This document shows, one piece after another, positions 1 through 11,954 of a DNA stretch of 58,202 nt. The stretch comes from Fragilaria crotonensis. Its lineage: Eukaryota > Bacillariophyta > Fragilariophyceae > Fragilariales > Fragilariaceae. The number at the start of each line of letters is the position of its first letter. Within the stretch, counting starts at the first letter, position 1. Under the pieces are notes generated by a model. The model was not told the origin of the DNA. It did no database searches and saw nothing but the letters and a program-made list of their open reading frames with translations. The stretch lies in contig JAKSYS010000388.1 in assembly GCA_022925895.1 (NCBI GenBank), positions 1-58,202 of the forward strand. Reading direction: 5' to 3'. Position numbers and translations under genes: made by a program.

Positions 1-144
1 GTGTTCATCCCTACTCTAGAGATGTACTATTCGATTCAGAAAACAAGCAGCTGTGTCCTTCTCCTAACGCCGACCGTCACAGATCCTACACCAACCTTAC
101 AGTTGCATACCTTACTCCTGTCCCAACAGAGAACGTGAAGATCA

Positions 145-2261
145 ATGAAGCGCGTCGATGGTTACGACAACGATGAGGACGAGGGCGAGTGACGATCGGT
201 CCGTTGTTGCGAGGTCCCTTGTACACGAAAGATCCCGGAGAAGCCAAGCGACGCAAGCTAATTCGCGGTATGCTTGCTATTCTGGTAATCCTGTTGGCAG
301 TTGCCTTCGTAGTGGTGGGTCGCAAGGAGGAAAAGGCAGCATCTGGAGATGTGATTGCGAAGGAAACTGTTCAGAAAGTGCCGCCGAAGCTTTGTCCCCG
401 ATTCTGCCAGGCTCGGTTGGAGCAACGCAAGCAGCACCACGGCGGTGACTTCCTGAAAGCAAGCGACTTGATGCAGCAGTTTCAGACTGCTAAGAAACAT
501 CTCGATGACGACTTGAAGGTGAAATACGGAAAATATTACGAGGACATGATGCTTGAGAATGGTAAATGGCGAAAAGGGTTCTCCGGTGCCAACGAAAACA
601 ACATTTCGAGTGAACGATTTCGGAGAAAACTCATGATGAAGCTTCTCGAAATGCAGGTCGCTATTCGTGTTGACAATGAACATTTGGAGGGTTGCAACTG
701 CACCAGATATGGCAGCTCTAGTCCGAATCGACGCTTGGAAACCCAGACCCTAGTTTTGCCGGAAATCAACAGACTTTAGTAATTTCGTCTGGGCCACAGG
801 AGGACACAGCGCCGCGGCTGGCCGTAAATCTCTTCAACGAAGTTACACCGCGTTTATGGAACGTTCAGCCAAGCCAGTTTTGAAGCCGTAGGAATTGGAT
901 TCGAAGGTCGCAACTATGCCATGGGAGGAATGCGCTCTGCTCCGGAATTTGCCTTTGCCAGGAGAGTATCTTCGGATTAGATGGTAAGTGGTTGCCTTCC
1001 CTTTGAGTCTTTGTGATTCATACGATTCAATCTAACTGGTGTTTGGTAGCCGATGTTGTGTCGTGGGATTTCGGCATGTGCGACGCTGGTCGGAAATTAA
1101 CAAGCACCTCTACATGGCGAGAGTTGGTAGGCAGCGCAATCGACCCGCTTTCGTGGGGATCAACTTCGAGGATTTTCGGGTCGACATGATGCGCAAGCTG
1201 GAAGACATCGGCGACAACCTTCCACCTTAGAGGACTGATGTTTATGCTATGAGATCTGCCATTCCCGACATGTTGGGAATGAATCAACAGAGATCGACCA
1301 GGTACCAGAGTATGTACGCTACTTCAAATGCAAGGGCCAAATCGAGACAGGTCAGCCCGGATGTGACGAACACAAATACAGCGACGGTATGTGTGTCGAC
1401 CGCTTACACAAGGCCTCTTGGCATCCTGGATGGAGGTGGCAGTCTCTCACAGGGCAAATGATGGCTTTCTTCCTTGTTGAGCACTTAGAGGCTGCGATTG
1501 AGGAGCTAGAAAACGCCGGAGAGTACGACCCCAGTGTCATGTTGACAACGTTGAAGGAATTGGAGGATGAAGACCACGCGAGATTCATCAGTGAAGACAA
1601 AATCCCGAAAGAGCCAATTGCAAAGTTTTTGGATGAGGACTTCGTTTCACATGTTGACCCAAACATAATTCGCAACGGAACCCTAATTTGCCATACTGCG
1701 TTGCTCCCTTCGAAGATTCGATACAAAGGCATATTGACTGAGACTGATGAGGCCGGCGGGATGAATTACTACAAAGGAGAGGAATATGCGGTAGCCTCTA
1801 ATGACAAGTCCAGCGACGGAAAGATGCGATTGGTATTTGACCAAGGTGAGCGCGGCCCATTTTGCCCAGTGTTGACGAAGATCGATGATAAAGATGAATT
1901 TTACACCAATGAGTTCGATGACTGGACTAGCATTACGATTCCAAACGACGCGGAGATCGCTGAATATGGTCCCTTTCAGCCGAAGGGGATCATAATGCTT
2001 TGCCTCAAAATGTGCGATTGGGGGGAATGTGTTTCTGAAGAATTGCGCGAAGATGCTTTGAAAGATGGGAGAATGAAGATGAAAGTGAATGGCGTGCCAG
2101 TAACAGGCGTATCTCAGGCTGGTGAGTGTTTCTTTATCAAACATGACGACGGATATGTCTTCAAGGACGAGGATGGACGTTTTACCTTCGAAGTGTACGC
2201 CAAGCGAAGCACAGAAGGTCACAAACACTTCGTTAGGATTTCATCCTTCATCATTTTCTGA
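145..2261 (+). pseudogene. Damaged gene for a signal-anchored, probably luminal protein of an uncharacterised diatom-type family
   Basis: The coding signal starts at ATG 145 with a short acidic leader, shifts frame near 189, then reads an arginine/lysine patch followed by a hydrophobic anchor (LAILVILLAVAFVVV), typical of a type II membrane protein. Later pieces sit in different frames but line up as one protein: a GGHSAAAG segment near 790-815, GFEGRNYAMGGMRS near 900-935, an intron with GTAAGT at about 982 and TAG at about 1050, then DADVVSWDFGM, RPAFVGINFEDF, IPDMLGM, and from 1345 to the stop one long intact frame containing SWHPGWRW and ending in VRISSFIIF. I count at least five frame changes, mostly single-base; one is explained by a missing T in the CCTTTGCC run near 950. 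The GGHS...AAG and WDFG motifs recall SGNH-type esterase folds, but that is a guess. No function is assigned. Confidence 0.6.
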
Positions 2262-3100
2262 TGCAAACTCTAACTTAATATCCTATGGCCTCTTTTATAG
2301 TAATCACTGAGAAAGCAGTAGTCGGACCACCGTACTTCCCGTAAGTGTTCAAGTTCGTCATATCACCTAGGCATGCAAACATGCTTACCACGGATATGCG
2401 AGCTCTGCGCGCTGCGAGGACATGGTGGCGCTGTCTTAGGCTACAGGACACCGCTGAAATGAAGGTTTATGCCTTTACTGTTTGAGGTTCCATGGATTCG
2501 AGTGGAATCGGCCGAGCTGCGGCCTGGTTTCTGATACGGGAATGTGCACCAGCATGATGGGTGGCAATGCTGTACAAAGGGTTACGTTGCGAGTGATGGT
2601 CGTCTGGCGGCGTCGGGGTCCAGCATCTGGACGTCAAGGAACATAACGATTGCCCGAAGAAAACGTGAGACCAACCTTTTTTGTGTAAATTTTGGGTCTC
2701 GTACAGTAGCAGTTGTCCTGGAGTACTGTACCGGAGCAATTGGCGTACTTAAGCTTAAGCTACTATTGTATGGTGTTTACTATCATACGTAAATCGTATT
2801 TTGGATATGTTTTTGTATTCAATAGCGCACAGTATGCTACAAGAATAGGCCAATAGGCAGGATCATACTACCCGTAGTATGATACCAGTATGATAGAGCA
2901 ACTCTGACAAGAACGCGTCGACGAATTCAGCCTCATTTTCGAGAACGGTTCCACAAGGATAAGTGCTGCTGCCCTTTCTCCTCAAGCTCCTCAAGCGAAC
3001 GGTGATCGCTTGTCACCTAATGAATGGCCTCTCATTTTGGCTAGCAATTTTCTTAGACTTGATGAAGAGCCGGCAAGAAAGCTAAAGTACTCCTAATTCA
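2262..3100. other. Intergenic region without recognisable gene
   Basis: I find no convincing gene on either strand. The stretch 2860-2900 has nested CATACTACCCGTAGTATGATACCAGTATG-like short inverted words typical of diatom intergenic DNA (short excerpts only). Small open frames here have no recognisable motif. Confidence 0.5.
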
Positions 3101-3902
3101 TTGGACATGTATTGTCGCAATCCTTTTCCTAGCTGCCACGGAGGTCGAGCTAGTCCAGCTAACGCGATTGTAGTCGGCGGCAGTTCTGGGATGGGTAAGG
3201 CTGCTGCCTCCTCCAACGCGGTGGTCGAGTCATGCTCGTTAGCCGATCAGAAGACAGGCTCTTACGTGCCAAATCTGGTTGCTTAGTATGGTTCAGAGGC
3301 TGACATCGAAGTGAGGTCGTGTGATGTTTCCGACGAAGAGCGAGTTGCAAGGTTGGCAAACTCGATCGAAAGCAATGTGTGGGATAGTCTGGTTATTTCC
3401 GCCGCTGGGAGGGCACCTCACGGACCTATGCTATCGTTGCCAACAAGTGACACTCGCGCCATGATGGAATCCAAAGTGTGGACAGCATACCACTGTGCCA
3501 AGCATTTCAGCCCGAAGCTCAGAGACAAAGGTTCCGTCGTATTCGTTGCCGGGATTCTTAATCGGCGACCTGGATTAAACTGCTCTCCTCTTGCAATGGC
3601 AAATGGTGCACTGGAAGGGTTGACAAGATCGCTGGCTCTTGAGTGGGGTCCTCGACTTCGAGTCAATTGCCTTAGTCCGGGATTTTGTGATACGGAAAGA
3701 TTCGATCATATGGATGCAGATCGCAAGGAGCATATGCTGGCTAACACTGCTGCTTCGCTACCGCTCAAACGCGTAGGGCAGCCGCAAGGACATGGGTGAA
3801 GCCATTTCTACCTTCTCAGTGCAACCTTCTGCACAGCGTCATATTAGACGTCGACGGAGGACATGGAATTCGTCAATATGCAAACCCAACTACAGATCAA
3901 TG
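3101..3902 (+). pseudogene. Short-chain dehydrogenase/reductase (SDR) gene with nonsense and frameshift lesions
   Basis: A Rossmann-fold SDR can be read: the glycine-rich nucleotide motif GGSSGMGKAAA at about 3176-3210, CDVSDEERVARL, an SAAG motif (the usual NNAG) near 3400, and the C-terminal GLTRSLALEW and RVNCLSPGF segments. An in-frame TAG at 3284-3286 (VA*YGS) interrupts it, and a frame change near 3790-3830 separates the main frame from the C-terminal DVDGGHG segment, which ends at TGA 3900-3902. The catalytic Tyr-x-x-x-Lys is not present: where it should align, before GALEGLTR, the residues read Leu and Asn. Either the copy is dead or it belongs to an SDR branch lacking the Tyr/Lys pair. 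The substrate cannot be predicted. Confidence 0.65.
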
Positions 3903-3969
3903 AGAAAGACAGTGTAGCAATAACGGCCTAATCTGTTAGTCTTCGTCCAATTCGTCCAGCGCGCCGTTG

Positions 3970-4845
3970 TCAGAACCCGCAAAACAAACCATTCATGTCA
4001 TCTGCTTCAGGCATGTTTCCCATCATCGCCTGCTTTAATTGTTCTGGGTCGAGCTCCTTATAGAGATTCGCCGCGGCAGTCATGGCCTCACGCCAGGCAT
4101 CCTTATCTTCAAGAATTTCAGCCATTCAGGCATTTGACCCATCATTTGTTTCATCATTGGGTTTTGCAAGATCATTTGTCTAAAAGCCTCGAGCTTTTCC
4201 GGATCACTCATGTATTCTTGAAAGATGGGGCTGTTCATCATGTTGAACATCATGTCTAACGACTCCGCCATATCAGGCATGCCGCCTTTGAGAGTTCGCT
4301 CATGTCCGGCATGCCACCTCCACCGCCAGCACCGTTTGAGCAATGCACTCAAGTCCGGCATACCACCTTCACCACCAAGCAATGCACTCAATCAGGCATA
4401 CCACTTCCAGAGCCACTCGGCGTCCATCACCGCTCGCAGCGGACACAGTAGTTGAGGCCGTTGCCTGGCCTTTTCTTTTTCCCAGGGTGGCAGTACGGAA
4501 CCATTTGAAGAGTCCCCTTCCTGCACACCCATGTCCTCTAAGGTATCAGTCGCCGCCAACTGGCGACCTCCGAAAAAGTCGTCCATCGACGCCGGCAGCT
4601 TCCTTGAAACTTGACCAAGCACATCTTGCACTGTTGTAGCATCTTCCACGTCAAATTTCTTTCCTCGCAATGTCACAGATAAACTGCGGAATTGGTTTTA
4701 CCAGCCCAGGCAGCGACTGGGAATAGTAAGAAGAGCCTTTGAAAACTTCATTGTGTTTGAATGAATCGGGCAGGTTTGACAATATAACGTTAGATGAACC
4801 AATCTGATCTGAAACGCCTGCAAGCGCAACTCGTACGGTCGTCAA
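3970..4845 (-). pseudogene. Ubiquitin-like domain plus STI1-repeat protein, frameshifted
   Basis: Read on the minus strand from ATG 4845. After about 55 residues the frame shifts near 4690 into a ubiquitin-like fold segment (LRGKKFDVEDATTVQDVL ... GRQLAATDTLEDMGVQEGD). A second shift leads to a Gly/Met-rich linker with repeats of GGMPDLSALL, a third to an STI1/Hsp70-cochaperone-type segment (MMNSPIFQEYMSDPEKLEAF, NPMMKQMMGQMP), and a fourth, a missing G near 4126, to a C-terminal tail ending at about 3970. UBL followed by STI1 is the arrangement of ubiquilin-type shuttle proteins and other chaperone adaptors; I see no UBA domain. All lesions are single-base, so this is either a recent pseudogene or an error-affected gene. 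Confidence 0.55.
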
Positions 4846-5207
4846 ATCGTGACGAGGCGAATTTACGACCGACCGATTAATGGATAGCTGCAGCTCACGC
4901 GGCGAAGATATGGAACCTTGTGAAATAATAGCATGCTCGAGTAGTACACATTATGGAATTACTCCCGGATTGAGTGGGTCGAAGCGTCTTCTCGACGTAC
5001 GGTACTAATTACTACGGTAGTAGGTATGAGTACTGCAGTAACATAAAGTAGTCAAAATCAAAGTACAACTCATACAGTTCCCCGCACTCGACCGTACTCC
5101 CGTAATAAATTGTGCATTATGTACGTGACGCCTCCCAAACTCGAGTACTGTTCTCAGTACGACAGTAATACAATATGACAATATGACATATGTACTGTAC
5201 TGTGTTA
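4846..5207. other. Intergenic region, rich in TAC/GTA words
   Basis: No coding signal is seen. The sequence is made of short palindromic words (TACTACGGTAGTA, GTACTGTACTG) and leads into the target site of the first retrotransposon. Confidence 0.5.
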
Positions 5208-5212
5208 CAGTG
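5208..5212. repeat. Target site duplication CAGTG (left side of element 1)
   Basis: CAGTG at 5208-5212 is repeated at 16874-16878, exactly flanking the outer LTR ends. Five-base duplications are the rule for Ty1/Copia integrases. Confidence 0.85.
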
Positions 5213-5800
5213 TGACAGTGTTCGTGTGATCGGTACACGAGTACTGGCCGACGGTAGACTTAAGGTTAGTAGGACCTAGAGTCTAACGTTGGACTTGACG
5301 GGTGAGGAAGCGAACCTGACGGATCGTCCAGCTTTGGGCGATGGTGTTTTGTAGACATACACCATGGCGGTAGATTTGTTGATACAAGGATGTAGAAATG
5401 TAGAAACTAAGTAGTAAAGGCCTTTACTGTTTTTGGTTTGTGGAAATTATAAGATGAATTGGAATGAAAAATGAAGGTGAGACTTGCAACATTAGTTGGA
5501 GTCTCACAAATGAAATGTTGTCTTAGTCCCACTTCCTGAGTGGTGTTTGGGAAGTGTTGTCCATAGTAAAGAGTGTTGTTGAAGTTATCAACAACACTCA
5601 TGATTGAATTACATAGGAAGTAAATTCAAATAGTTTTGTGTTGCAGACCAGTAGTACCAGGTTCTGATCCGTAGCATTCTACGGGAACGGGTCACGGACA
5701 GACTAAGAAAAATAATGGACTGTCTATTGTATTACCGTATGGTATTTAACCTTACAGTAAGACGAGAGACAGTGTGACAAGTGACAGTAGATTCCTAACA
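5213..5800 (-). repeat. 3' LTR of element 1
   Basis: It begins (minus strand) TGTTAGGAATC at 5800 and ends AACACTGTCA at 5213. The polypurine tract AAGAGGGG lies directly inside it. Like its partner it holds an ATG in a strong initiation context near 5365 (read on the minus strand). Confidence 0.93.
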
Positions 5801-5808
5801 CCCCTCTT
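5801..5808 (-). promoter_or_regulatory. Polypurine tract of element 1
   Basis: On the minus strand AAGAGGGG abuts the TGTTAG start of the 3' LTR. This is the expected primer site for plus-strand DNA synthesis. Confidence 0.7.
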
Positions 5809-5811
5809 GGA

Positions 5812-7700
5812 TCAGATCTCTGGTCCCGGTGATGAAAGCATGTGGTGGGAGAACACAGAAGATCTTGGTGAGTGAGGATCAATTTTGCCGGAGTGTTGAG
5901 TTTGGTGAGGATGTCGGCAAGTTGAGAGTCAGGGAATCAATGAAGTTGGTGAATGCCGTCTTGCTGGCCTTGACGGACGAAGTGGAAGCGGCGTTCGATG
6001 TCGCGTCTTGCGAGTGAGTTTTCCATTCTTTGCGATTTGGACGGTGGCTTCATTGTCAATCATGAGGATGGCAGGTATGGAAGGAAGACGTTGGGTTGAT
6101 TCACGCCATTGTTTGGTGCCAAGATAGAGCATATCGTAGAGAAGCATTCGGATGTGAGCTGTGGCCATTGTGGCAGAACATGCGGCCATGTATTCAGCTT
6201 CAGGTAGACATTGCAACAGGTGTAGGCATTGTAGAATTGGCTTCAATGAGGCACCATTGTAGAAGATCATGTATCCAACAGTGGAGCGGCCAGTGTCAGG
6301 GCAGTCTTGCCAGCTGGCGTCGGAGAAAACGGTGAGATCGGGTATGGGATACGATGGTGAAGGCAGATGTCATAGATGGGATTTGAAGTGCCATCGGGGT
6401 AGATTTGAGGCGTAGTAGGGGCGGCGGCGAGATAGCCGATGAGCCAAGATAGGGCTCGAAAATCAGGTATGCCAGGAGAGATGCATGCTTTAGCAAGTTT
6501 GCAGACAGCAAATAGGATGTCAGCTCTTGTATTGTATGCAAGGTAGAGGAGAGTGCAGACAGCAGAGCGGAAGGAAGGCGTTGTTGCTTTGTTCGACGAG
6601 GGTAACGTCAGAGGCGGTTACGGGGCGGTTATCCTTGCTGAAGGTGTAGTCGGGAGGAAAGGGTATCGCGTTCGGGAATTCGGAATTCGGGTCATAACGT
6701 TGGAGAGTATTCAAAACGTAGCGGTGTTGATCAGAGTATAGCTTGAGTCGGTGTTTGTGGATACGCATTTGGAGGAACCATTGCGCAGGTCGAGGAATTT
6801 GACATCGAAGCGATTGCGGACGGAATCTTCAAATTGTTTTTCGATGGAATCGTTGCTTCCAGCGTAGAGCATATCATCGACGAAAAATAGGAGACGGAGC
6901 CATTGATTGTGTTTGTCGTATCGGACAAAATAAGACGGTTCGGAAGGAGATTGGATAAAGCCTTGGGAGTAGAGCCATTCCGAAAATTCAATGTTCCAAT
7001 ATTTGCCGGAGTAGACGAGACCGTAGATTCCTTTGTTCAGTAACATTGGGGAGCCAAAGAATTTAGCGTATTCAGGGAAGTGATAGGCGTATTCAATGGC
7101 AGTTTCACAAAGTGGCGGCCAATAACTTTGGCTTGGAGGTAGGCACCAATGAAGTCAGCACTCTTGACACTTCTTCTGGATGCACAGATGGTTGCAATGA
7201 ATAGTTTGACCCCTCTTGCAGATGCACAGGGTGACCAGGTGTCTTCATACATGAGTGGTTCAACAGGTATAGGTTTTGGAGTGCCAGGTGAATTGGTAGA
7301 TTCAGCAATTTCTTGACGTTGTTCAAGGTTTTGGTTGATGGCTTTGACTCTTTTCAGGAGACGTTTCTCCAGGTCGCCACGGGCGACAAGGCGAGCTTTA
7401 GTTTGTCAAGTTTTCCAGTTGCAGTTTGTTTTGCTTTGAGTACAAGTTTGACTGGGATAATGAGTTCATCTTTGTGTGGAGTTTGTCCAAGGATGAAAGT
7501 ATCATGGTCAATGAGGTTCTTGATCTCCATTTTGATTGCATGTAGCCAAGCATTGCGGACATTATCATCAAGTTTGAGGACAGCTTTGAGACTGAGGTTC
7601 TGGAAGGTATTTGTCCACAGGTTCCTGGGGTTGGCTTGTGGTTGTTGCTGGGAGAGTTGTCAATTGTCATCATGGCAGAGTGAATGGGATCAATAGTTGG
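5812..7700 (-). pseudogene. Copia reverse transcriptase and RNase H of element 1, frameshifted
   Basis: Minus-strand pieces in shifting frames match the readable copy in element 2: the RT start SADFIGAYLQA, LLNKGIYGLVYSGKYW, the active-site motif FVDDMLYAG near 6880-6900 (usual YVDD), and RNase H segments MIDNEATVQIAKNG and EAEYMAACSATMA near 6040-6210. Breaks occur at least near 7080, 6960, 6780, 6680, 6420 and 6240. The stop corresponds to TGA just inside the polypurine tract. As given it cannot encode one protein. Confidence 0.85.
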
Positions 7701-7734
7701 TAGATCTTCATTGCATTCTTGAAGTAGATGGTCA

Positions 7735-9480
7735 TCATCTTGTGGAGTTAGGAATGATGTTGTTGATGGGTGACAAAGTTGATTTGATGTGGTGTGGGTG
7801 GTGTTGGACCATGTGGAGGAGTTGTATGTTTGATTGCAGCAAGTGTAGAAGGTGGTGGATCATCTTCATGGGCATTGTCATCAGTTTCAGGGATGGCAGG
7901 GAGGAAGAATGATGGTTGGAGGTATCAATGAAAGTTGATGGTGGGTTACCAAGGTTGGCTGCAGAGCCAGTTTGATGGTAGGTAGATGGTTCAGAGTTCT
8001 CTGGTGTCACGAAGTCCATGCGGATTGAAGTGGGAGCGGATGGGTACGGCTCCAGCAAAGGTTTGGAATCGAAACAGAGAGCGGAGTTGAAGTCTTCATC
8101 GAAGTAGGCGTCGCGGGTTATGATGAGGCTTTGGGGTTGGTCTGGCGAGTAGATTAACCAGCCTGCAGAGTTGTCGGAAATCCAAGGAAAATACCGCGGG
8201 ATGCACGTTGGAGTTGCTTGTAGGTTATAAGTTTGTTGCGGAAGGTTGGTTCGTAGCGTTTGAAGAATGTTGGACATCCGAAGACGGGAAGTTGGCGAGG
8301 AAGGCTTGCGTTGAAAGCTGTATTGATAGGGAGTTGTTGGGTTGCCATCTTGGTCAATAACATTCTTGGCTGGGCAGACATTGAGGATTTGAACAGCATA
8401 GGCATGGGCATGATGGAAGAATGCACCTCCTAGTCTTGCATTGTTCAGAAGGATGTTGGCAGTGTTGTGGACTTCACGCCATTTGGCTTCGCAAATGCCA
8501 TTCATTTCTTGATGTTCAGGTGCTGCAGCTTCAACTTTGATACCAAGTGAAGTGCATTCAGAAATGAATTTGGTTGAGGTGAAAGCAGATCCAGCATCAG
8601 TGCGGATAAAACGGACAGATTGGGTGCGGCCAAGGAGTTCTGTGTCAGTTAGCCATTGCTTCAGAGCAGTAATAATGGAAGCTGTGCTTTCAGTTGGGAG
8701 ACCAATCCAACCTGTTAGTTTGCCAGGTGTTGTGACAATGAACAAGTAGGCTGAAAAGTTGGTATTGGTTGTGAGACCATAGCGGAAAGGGTTGCGCATT
8801 AGGTCAAGATGAAGGCGGTGGAAAGGTTCAGTGCCTTGGCGTTGAGGAGTTTTGTTGCGGGCACGTTTTTGGCTTATTGAAATGCGTAGAGGCCAGGAGT
8901 TGTGATCAACAGTAGGTGTCAAGACATGGTCATTCCATGTTTGGTGAAGGGATCCGACCATAAGATTGCGGAAATTTCGGAAAGCAAGTCGTCGGTAGAT
9001 GAGTTCCAAAGGTAGGGCGGTGACTGAACGGCGTTGATCGGTGTCAACAGGGGGTGTAGTGTCATCAAAATGTTGTTCATCAGGTTCAGAGTCAGGGTCA
9101 GAAGGTAGGTTAGAGTTGGAGATGGTTGAGAAGGCTTGTTGTGATGAAGGTAGTTCTCTGGTCAGTATTGGCCAAGTGTATGTGGAACCATTTGGGAGTT
9201 GGATTGTTGTGGCTCTGTTCTTGATCAGGACACTGAAGTTTTGGGTGCATGATAGAGCAGTTAAGGAGAGGAGTCTGTGGCTGAGACCTTCAACATAGTA
9301 GACATCAGTGAGTCCTAGGATGGACTTGAGGCCATCATCAGTGGTGAAGTGGCATGCAGTTGTGCCTTTGTGGTGGACATCTTGGTGCTGCCATCAGCTA
9401 AGGAGATTGGAACACTGCAGGGTTCGACATCGTGGAGGTCGCTGAAGAGTGGAGTATAATGGCTGGTAGCACCACTGTCA
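7735..9480 (-). pseudogene. Copia protease-integrase region of element 1, frameshifted
   Basis: The largest intact frame (9009-7735, 424 codons) carries the integrase core: LHLDLMRN and RTDAGSAF for the two aspartates and HQEMNGICEAKWREV for the glutamate, followed by SYVNVC-like C-terminal sequence that shifts frame near 8300. The protease segment upstream (9010-9480; DSGATSHY in the sister copy) is in other frames. The N-terminal HHCC zinc motif of integrase is not recognisable, as in element 2. Confidence 0.85.
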
Positions 9481-10937
9481 GGTAGCCAGTTTTCAAGATG
9501 TGGGGACCAAATCTTTGGTATGGTGATTGGGGATCATCTGGAAAGTAAGCTGTGGCTCCAGAGTTGGGAGGAGAATAATTGGCAGATGGTAGATAATCTC
9601 TGTCAAGGAGAGGTTGGTTGATGGTCATCTGAGGTAGGTCAGGATTGGGCCAAGGGATGTTGGATGGGTGACCATCAGTGTTGTCAAAAGATGAGGCTGA
9701 AAAGGCTTGGTGGTGGTATCTTGATTGGTCTGGTGAGTTTTGGCCAGAGTCAGTGATGAAGTAGGCGTTGTTGGTTGCGGGGAGCAGCGTTTTCATTGTT
9801 GGATGGTCTTTGAGGGTTGGTGGAGCGATTGTTTTGGTTTGATCTGGGGTTTGTGCAGTTGCGCGCATAGTGGCCGAGGCGTCCGCAGTTATTGCAGACG
9901 ATTGTAGCGGCATTGGAAGGGTTGCGCGAATGGTTGTTGTTGGATCCGTTAGGAGATGGACGTTGATTAGGACTGGACGTCGGTCGGAAGGTGGTCGATT
10001 GTTTCGTTGAGGCTGGTTGGATGGCCGCGGGGAGGGTGGTGGTGGACGACGTTGATTCGAGTTGTTGAATGGTGGTCGCGAAGGATTTGTAGGAGGTCGG
10101 AACGGGCGCGAATGGTTTTGCGGTGGTCGCGGTGGTTGGTTTCGGTTTTGATTGTTGCTGCTGGGATTGGAATAAGGTCGAAGGATGGAACTGAAAGCTT
10201 GTTGTTGTCTTTGTGTGAAAACACGTTGGGTAGTTTGGTTGTGGCGCGGTTGAAAATGGTGGGAGTGGTGACCACGGGCAGCGTTGGCGTGTTGGTTGTA
10301 GTTGCGGTGGTTTTGGGATGGGAGTGTGAGGCCACGGGATTCGTCAATGTTCAGGAGATGGCTTTCGAGTTCGGCGAATGGTGGCAGAGCTTCGTCATTC
10401 AGTTCTGCGCGACGTATGTCGGCGTCGAAGCGTTGGTAGGATGCGGCGTAGAAGGAGTGATTGCTTCCACCACGAACGGTGCGTTTGATAAGTTCGGCGT
10501 CAGTGTTGGGTATTCCAGCATGATAGCAGTCGCGCGTGAGAAGGCGAATGCGGTTGAGGTAGGAGGTTGCGACTTCATGATGTGGTTGTTTGATGGAGCA
10601 GAAAGCTTCGCGAGTTCGTTCAACATGATCAGGAGTTAGCGGAGCGCAGTGGCGTCGAAGAGTGAGAATTGCAGTTCGAGCGTCTGGTGGGCCATCAATG
10701 ATGTGTTTCTGGCAAGGGTCACAAACGTTTGTGAAGATCAAATTGTAGATAGCAGTGCCAACAAAAGGTGTGAATAGGACACTTGTTTTGGCCAAAGATC
10801 AAAGACTTGGCGCGTCCACGGGAAATGTTACAAACAATTCGAAGGTTGTCAATGAAGGTGTTAAAGTGTCGGCGGCGTGCTTGAAGGTCGGTTGGGTAGG
10901 CCAATTTGCGAAGGTTAGCATTTTTGGCGTATTTCAA
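9398..10937 (-). CDS. Gag of element 1 (one 465-codon frame plus a shifted N-terminal piece)
   Basis: The frame 10795-9398 encodes the Gag core: IYNLIFTNVCDPCQKHIIDG, CAPLTPDHVERTREAF, LNRIRLLTRDCYHAG, then a long Asn/Pro/Arg/Gln-rich basic tail (about residues 165-280). The N-terminal core (NLRIVCNIS ... ) lies in another frame at 10937-10719. In this copy the zinc-knuckle sequence (CNNCGRLGHYARNC in element 2) is read out of frame after a one-base loss near 9990, and the frame continues into DSGQNSPDQSRYHHQ and DGHPSNIPWPNPDL, which are genuine inter-domain sequence. Gag forms the particle that packages element RNA. Confidence 0.85.
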
Positions 10938-11075
10938 AAGTGTTTTCGTGAGGTCCTCGATTGGCGGATAAGTAAAATCGGTTCGCGTTGATGATGTGAG
11001 CGCATCAGGGATGTGTGTTGAATGTGCTTGGGTTCTTCTTCTGAATCATGGTCTGTGTCCTCATCAAAGAAGGTT

Positions 11076-11900
11076 TCAACAGTGGGAGGGTATGTGAAGG
11101 TTGCGTGGGTCGCCTGGCGTGGAGTTGGGCGTGTTGCAACGGATTTTGGTGCATTTTGGGGTTTTGGTCGTCGTTTCCAAAATTAGGTGATTTTGCGTAG
11201 GTTTGGCAGATTTCGTGCTGGGAGGTTGAATAATTTTGTTGTGTTGATTTTGGGGTTGCGAAAGATTTTGCGACGGATTTGGTGGTTGGGGTTCAAATTT
11301 TGGGGTGAGAACTTTTTGGTAGGTATAATTTTGGGTGTCGTCGAAAAAGTTGTCGAAATCGGAGGTTGTGGGTTCGAGTCGGTGGCGTCCGGATTGTGAG
11401 GTAATTTTACGTTTTCGGCGTGAGAATGCCTGAAAATGCATCGGAGAAGCGTTTTAGAGGCCCAGTTGTTGATTTCGCAGTTGGAGGTGAGTTGGAGGGT
11501 GTTTCGGTGTGTGAACTGCTTGTTTCGGGCGAGTTTGGTGGTAAAAATGCGAGATTTGGTTGAGTTCCGGGCAGTTGTTGAGTTGTTTGTGCGTGTTCGT
11601 CGTATGTAGTTTCTGCGTCGGAAATTAGCTGTTGGGAGTGAATTTCCGGGCTGTCGGTGGTGTTTGCGTTGGATTTTCGCCGGTAGTGTCGTTTTGCGCA
11701 GGAATTTCGTCGCCGTGTTCGTCGTGTGTAAAATTGCAGTTTGGGGTTCGTTTGGTGCAAAAATTTGCGTTTGCGGGTCGATTTGTGCAGGAATTTCGTC
11801 CTGGGGTCCGGGGTTCGAGTCGGATCCGATAATAAAGATGAACGGCGAGTTGAAACGGCAAGACATGCAAAATGTGGTCCAGAAAATGTACTATTATCCT
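11076..11900 (-). pseudogene. Gag N-terminal extension of element 1 (low complexity, frameshifted)
   Basis: Minus-strand Thr/Pro/Asn/Gln-rich sequence between the splice-like spacer and the Gag core. Frames containing SDSNPGPQDEIPAQIDPQTQ, TETPSNSPPTAKSTTGPLKR and DFDNFFDDTQNYTYQKVLTP appear in turn. No domain is recognised. The same stretch in element 2 is 31769-32640. Confidence 0.6.
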
Positions 11901-11954
11901 GTTGAAAGGTAATTATATTGTTACTTGCAACTGATTCTATCTGATTGGGACAGC

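Noticed and set aside
2467..2792. Small frames on both strands upstream of the SDR remnant
   Set aside because: No recognisable motif, no intron or context support, and composition like intergenic DNA.
10007..10639. A 210-codon frame antisense to gag in element 1 (and 15217-15597, 33156-33506 likewise)
   Set aside because: They mirror the C/A-rich coding strand, giving Val/Gly/Trp-rich translations, and differ where the sense frame is conserved. Shadows of the real frames.
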